From NCBI RefSeq assembly GCF_900112355.1, contig NZ_FOLM01000005.1, forward strand, positions 124,001-188,000: a stretch of DNA of 64,000 nucleotides, given 5' to 3'. The notes beneath the pieces were generated by a model, which was given only the letters and a program-made list of their open reading frames with translations, did not search any database and was not told the origin of the DNA. The stretch is from Streptomyces aidingensis (GTDB lineage: Bacteria > Actinomycetota > Actinomycetes > Streptomycetales > Streptomycetaceae). Made by a program: the position numbers and the translations under genes. Numbering within the stretch: the first letter of the stretch is position 1; the number at the start of each line of letters is the position of its first letter. Below, piece after piece: positions 62,322 through 64,000 of this stretch.

Positions 62322-64000
62322 TCACGGAAGCCGCGTCACCTCCTTGTGCCGCGGCCGGGCCCCGTCCGGCGGGCCGCCGGCACCGTCGGCCGGCCCGTCC
62401 GGATCCGCCGCCGGGCGCTCCTCCCGCAGCGGCGAGGGCTCGACCCGCAGCAGCCTGGCCGCCCGGTCCGGCAGCCACCAGTTCCACTTGCCCATCATCG
62501 CCACCGTGGCCGGCACCAGCAGCGACCGGATGACGGTCGCGTCCAGCAGGATGCCCAGCGCGATCCCGGAGGCGAAGATGGCCACGTCCAGCTCTCCGGT
62601 GGCCGACATGGAGGCGAAGGAGAAGAACAGCACCAGCGCCGCACAGGTCACCAGCCGCCCGGTGCGGGCCACACCGGTCACCACGGCGTCATGGGTGTTG
62701 CCGGAGCGGTCGTACTGCTCCCGCATCCGGGCCAGGATGAACACCTCGTAGTCCATGGACAGGCCGTACAGGAAGGCGAAGATGGTCACCGGGACGAAGG
62801 TGCCGATGGCGCCGTCCGGCTGGATGCCCAGCAGGGCCTGGGTGCCCCAGCCCCACTGCCACAGGATCACCATCGCGCCGATCACCGCGCCCAGCGACAG
62901 CAGGTTCAGCAGGATCGCCTTCAGCGGCAGCAGCAGCGACCGGAACGCGCGGGCCAGCATCACATAGGTGACCAGGGCCAGCAGCGCCAGCATCCACGGG
63001 AACGCGCCATAGGTGACCCGCAGATAGTCGATCTGCTGGGTGGCGTTGCCGCCGACCATGACCTCGTCCGGCACCGTGTCGATCACCCGCTCGATGGTGT
63101 CCCGGCCCGCGGCCGAGCCGCCCTCGTCCACCGGGACCACGGTGACCAGGGCCGAGCCGTCCTGCCGCCAGTCCTCGCCGTCCGGGGCGGCGACCGTGTG
63201 CACCCCGGGCAGCCCGCGCAGCTCGCCGGCCACCGCCTCCGGGTCGGTGCCCGGCGGCACATACACGTCGAACGAGGTGAGCACCCCGGACGGCACGCCG
63301 CCGTCCTGAAGCACGGTCAGCCCCTCCCGGCCGGGGCCCGACTCGGCGAGATTGCCGGAGACCGGCATGTTCAGGTTGACGCCCGTCGCGATCACCGTCA
63401 GCACCAGCAGCACCCCGCCGGCCAGCACGGCGGTCAGCGCCCGGAAGCGGACCACGCCGCGCGCCCACCGGGTCCACATCCGGCTCGCCGACGCCTCCCG
63501 GGCGTCCGGGTCCCGGCCCGCCAGCCGCTTCAGATCCAGCCGCCGGCCCGCCCGGGCCAGCACCAGCGGCAGCAGGGTCAGCGAGACCAGCGCGCTGGCC
63601 AGCGTCACCATGGTTCCGCCCACGCCCAGGCTGCGCAGCAGCGGAATGGGCAGCACCATCATCGTCACCAGACCGATGGCCACCGCGGCGCTGCTGAACA
63701 CGATGGCGTGCCCCGAGGTGGCCATGGCCCGGTGCACCGCCTCGTCGCCGGAGTGCCCGAGCGCCCGCTCCTCCCGCCAGCGGGCCACCAGGATGAGCGC
63801 GTAGTCGATGGCGATGCCCACCCCGAAGAGCGGCAGCATGATCAGGGTCGTCTCATGGACCTCGATCACCGCCGAGGCCACCAGCAGGCCCAGGAACGAG
63901 GCCGGGATCGCGACCAGCGCGATCAGCAGCGGCACCAGCGCCAGCGCGGACCGGAACACCCAGCCCATGACCACGATCGCGGCGGCAATGGTGATCAGCA
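62322..64000 (-). CDS. MMPL/RND-type efflux transporter, N-terminus outside window
   Basis: About 559 C-terminal residues. Two repeats of the MMPL core are visible: GVGIAIDYALILVARWREER (first half) and YGLSMDYEVFILARMREQYD (second half), each a helix pair with the conserved D-Y, followed by EDAV/DAVV segments. An extracytoplasmic loop of about 150 residues lies between (PGREGLTVLQDGGVPSGVLT). The C-terminal tail after WNWWLPDRAARLL is Pro/Asp-rich. Such transporters accompany polyketide clusters as exporters or self-resistance. Convergent with the cyclase gene; the start lies beyond base 64000. Confidence 0.9.
   Translation of the reverse strand, partial: LITIAAAIVVMGWVFRSALALVPLLIALVAIPASFLGLLVASAVIEVHETTLIMLPLFGVGIAIDYALILVARWREERALGHSGDEAVHRAMATSGHAIVFSSAAVAIGLVTMMVLPIPLLRSLGVGGTMVTLASALVSLTLLPLVLARAGRRLDLKRLAGRDPDAREASASRMWTRWARGVVRFRALTAVLAGGVLLVLTVIATGVNLNMPVSGNLAESGPGREGLTVLQDGGVPSGVLTSFDVYVPPGTDPEAVAGELRGLPGVHTVAAPDGEDWRQDGSALVTVVPVDEGGSAAGRDTIERVIDTVPDEVMVGGNATQQIDYLRVTYGAFPWMLALLALVTYVMLARAFRSLLLPLKAILLNLLSLGAVIGAMVILWQWGWGTQALLGIQPDGAIGTFVPVTIFAFLYGLSMDYEVFILARMREQYDRSGNTHDAVVTGVARTGRLVTCAALVLFFSFASMSATGELDVAIFASGIALGILLDATVIRSLLVPATVAMMGKWNWWLPDRAARLLRVEPSPLREERPAADPDGPADGAGGPPDGARPRHKEVTRLP

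Overview
The window is about 73% G+C with near-exclusive G/C third codon positions. It has GTG starts, AGGAGG-type ribosome sites, many ATGA/GTGA stop-start overlaps, Tat signals and a MalR-type maltose locus, so it comes from a Streptomyces or close relative. From memory, the order GlnA2-like synthetase, glnE, malR, malEFG-aglA, large pullulanase, glnII follows the Streptomyces coelicolor core chromosome (SCO2241 down to SCO2210), with local insertions. I saw no tRNA, rRNA, CRISPR array, insertion sequence or phage gene. Both ends cut through genes.

Layout. 1-5.6 kb: minus-strand sugar locus (GT9 glycosyltransferase, heptose-bisphosphate phosphatase type HAD protein, GT2 glycosyltransferase, NodU-type carbamoyltransferase, UDP-glucuronate decarboxylase type epimerase), probably for a carbamoylated heptose-type surface glycan or glycoside. 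5.7-8.7 kb: membrane proteins, two of them divergent with stress-sigma-like promoters. 9.2-13.7 kb: GlnA2-type glutamine synthetase family enzyme and glnE. 13.8-18.1 kb: ArsR regulator with divergent SDR, a Ser/Thr kinase and a PAP2 phosphatase. 18.2-27.3 kb: expanded maltose/maltodextrin locus with two LacI regulators and two binding proteins around malEFG-aglA. 27.4-29.3 kb: three-repeat lectin-like protein with a TTA codon, divergent from a streptogrisin-type protease. 29.8-37.2 kb: secreted alpha-amylase (with MalR-like operators) and an 1842-residue secreted amylase-pullulanase. 37.4-42.7 kb: small hypothetical, peptidoglycan amidase preceded by a tiny Tat-signal gene, PhoX, ChaB-like protein, PolX. 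42.9-47 kb: a sigma-like/membrane hybrid and a two-component pair. 47.3-49.4 kb: glnII with a GlnR box array, and an oxidoreductase. 49.5-52.1 kb: ricin-B lectin and a second two-component pair.

52.1-64 kb is a type II (aromatic) polyketide cluster: O-methyltransferase-type enzyme and FAD monooxygenase on the minus strand; divergently SchA/CurD-like protein, SDR and ABM monooxygenase; then ACP, a fused aromatase/cyclase-cupin, KS-alpha and chain length factor; then a histidine kinase/response regulator pair, a TcmI-type cyclase and an MMPL exporter. Most whiE-like (spore pigment) functions are present, but the gene order is unusual, the aromatase and cupin are fused, and reductase, methyltransferase, exporter and two-component regulator are added. 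The kinase gene carries one of only two in-frame TTA codons I found, which points to bldA-dependent expression.

How the genes work together. Secreted amylase and amylopullulanase cut starch and glycogen to maltodextrins. MalE (and the second binding protein) with MalFG import them, AglA hydrolyses them inside the cell, and MalR-type repressors act at CTTGC-based operators found both between the divergent binding-protein genes and at the amylase promoter. The nitrogen genes (GlnII, GlnE, GlnA2-like) interleave with this carbon-uptake block. The polyketide cluster is a separate, probably developmentally controlled unit.
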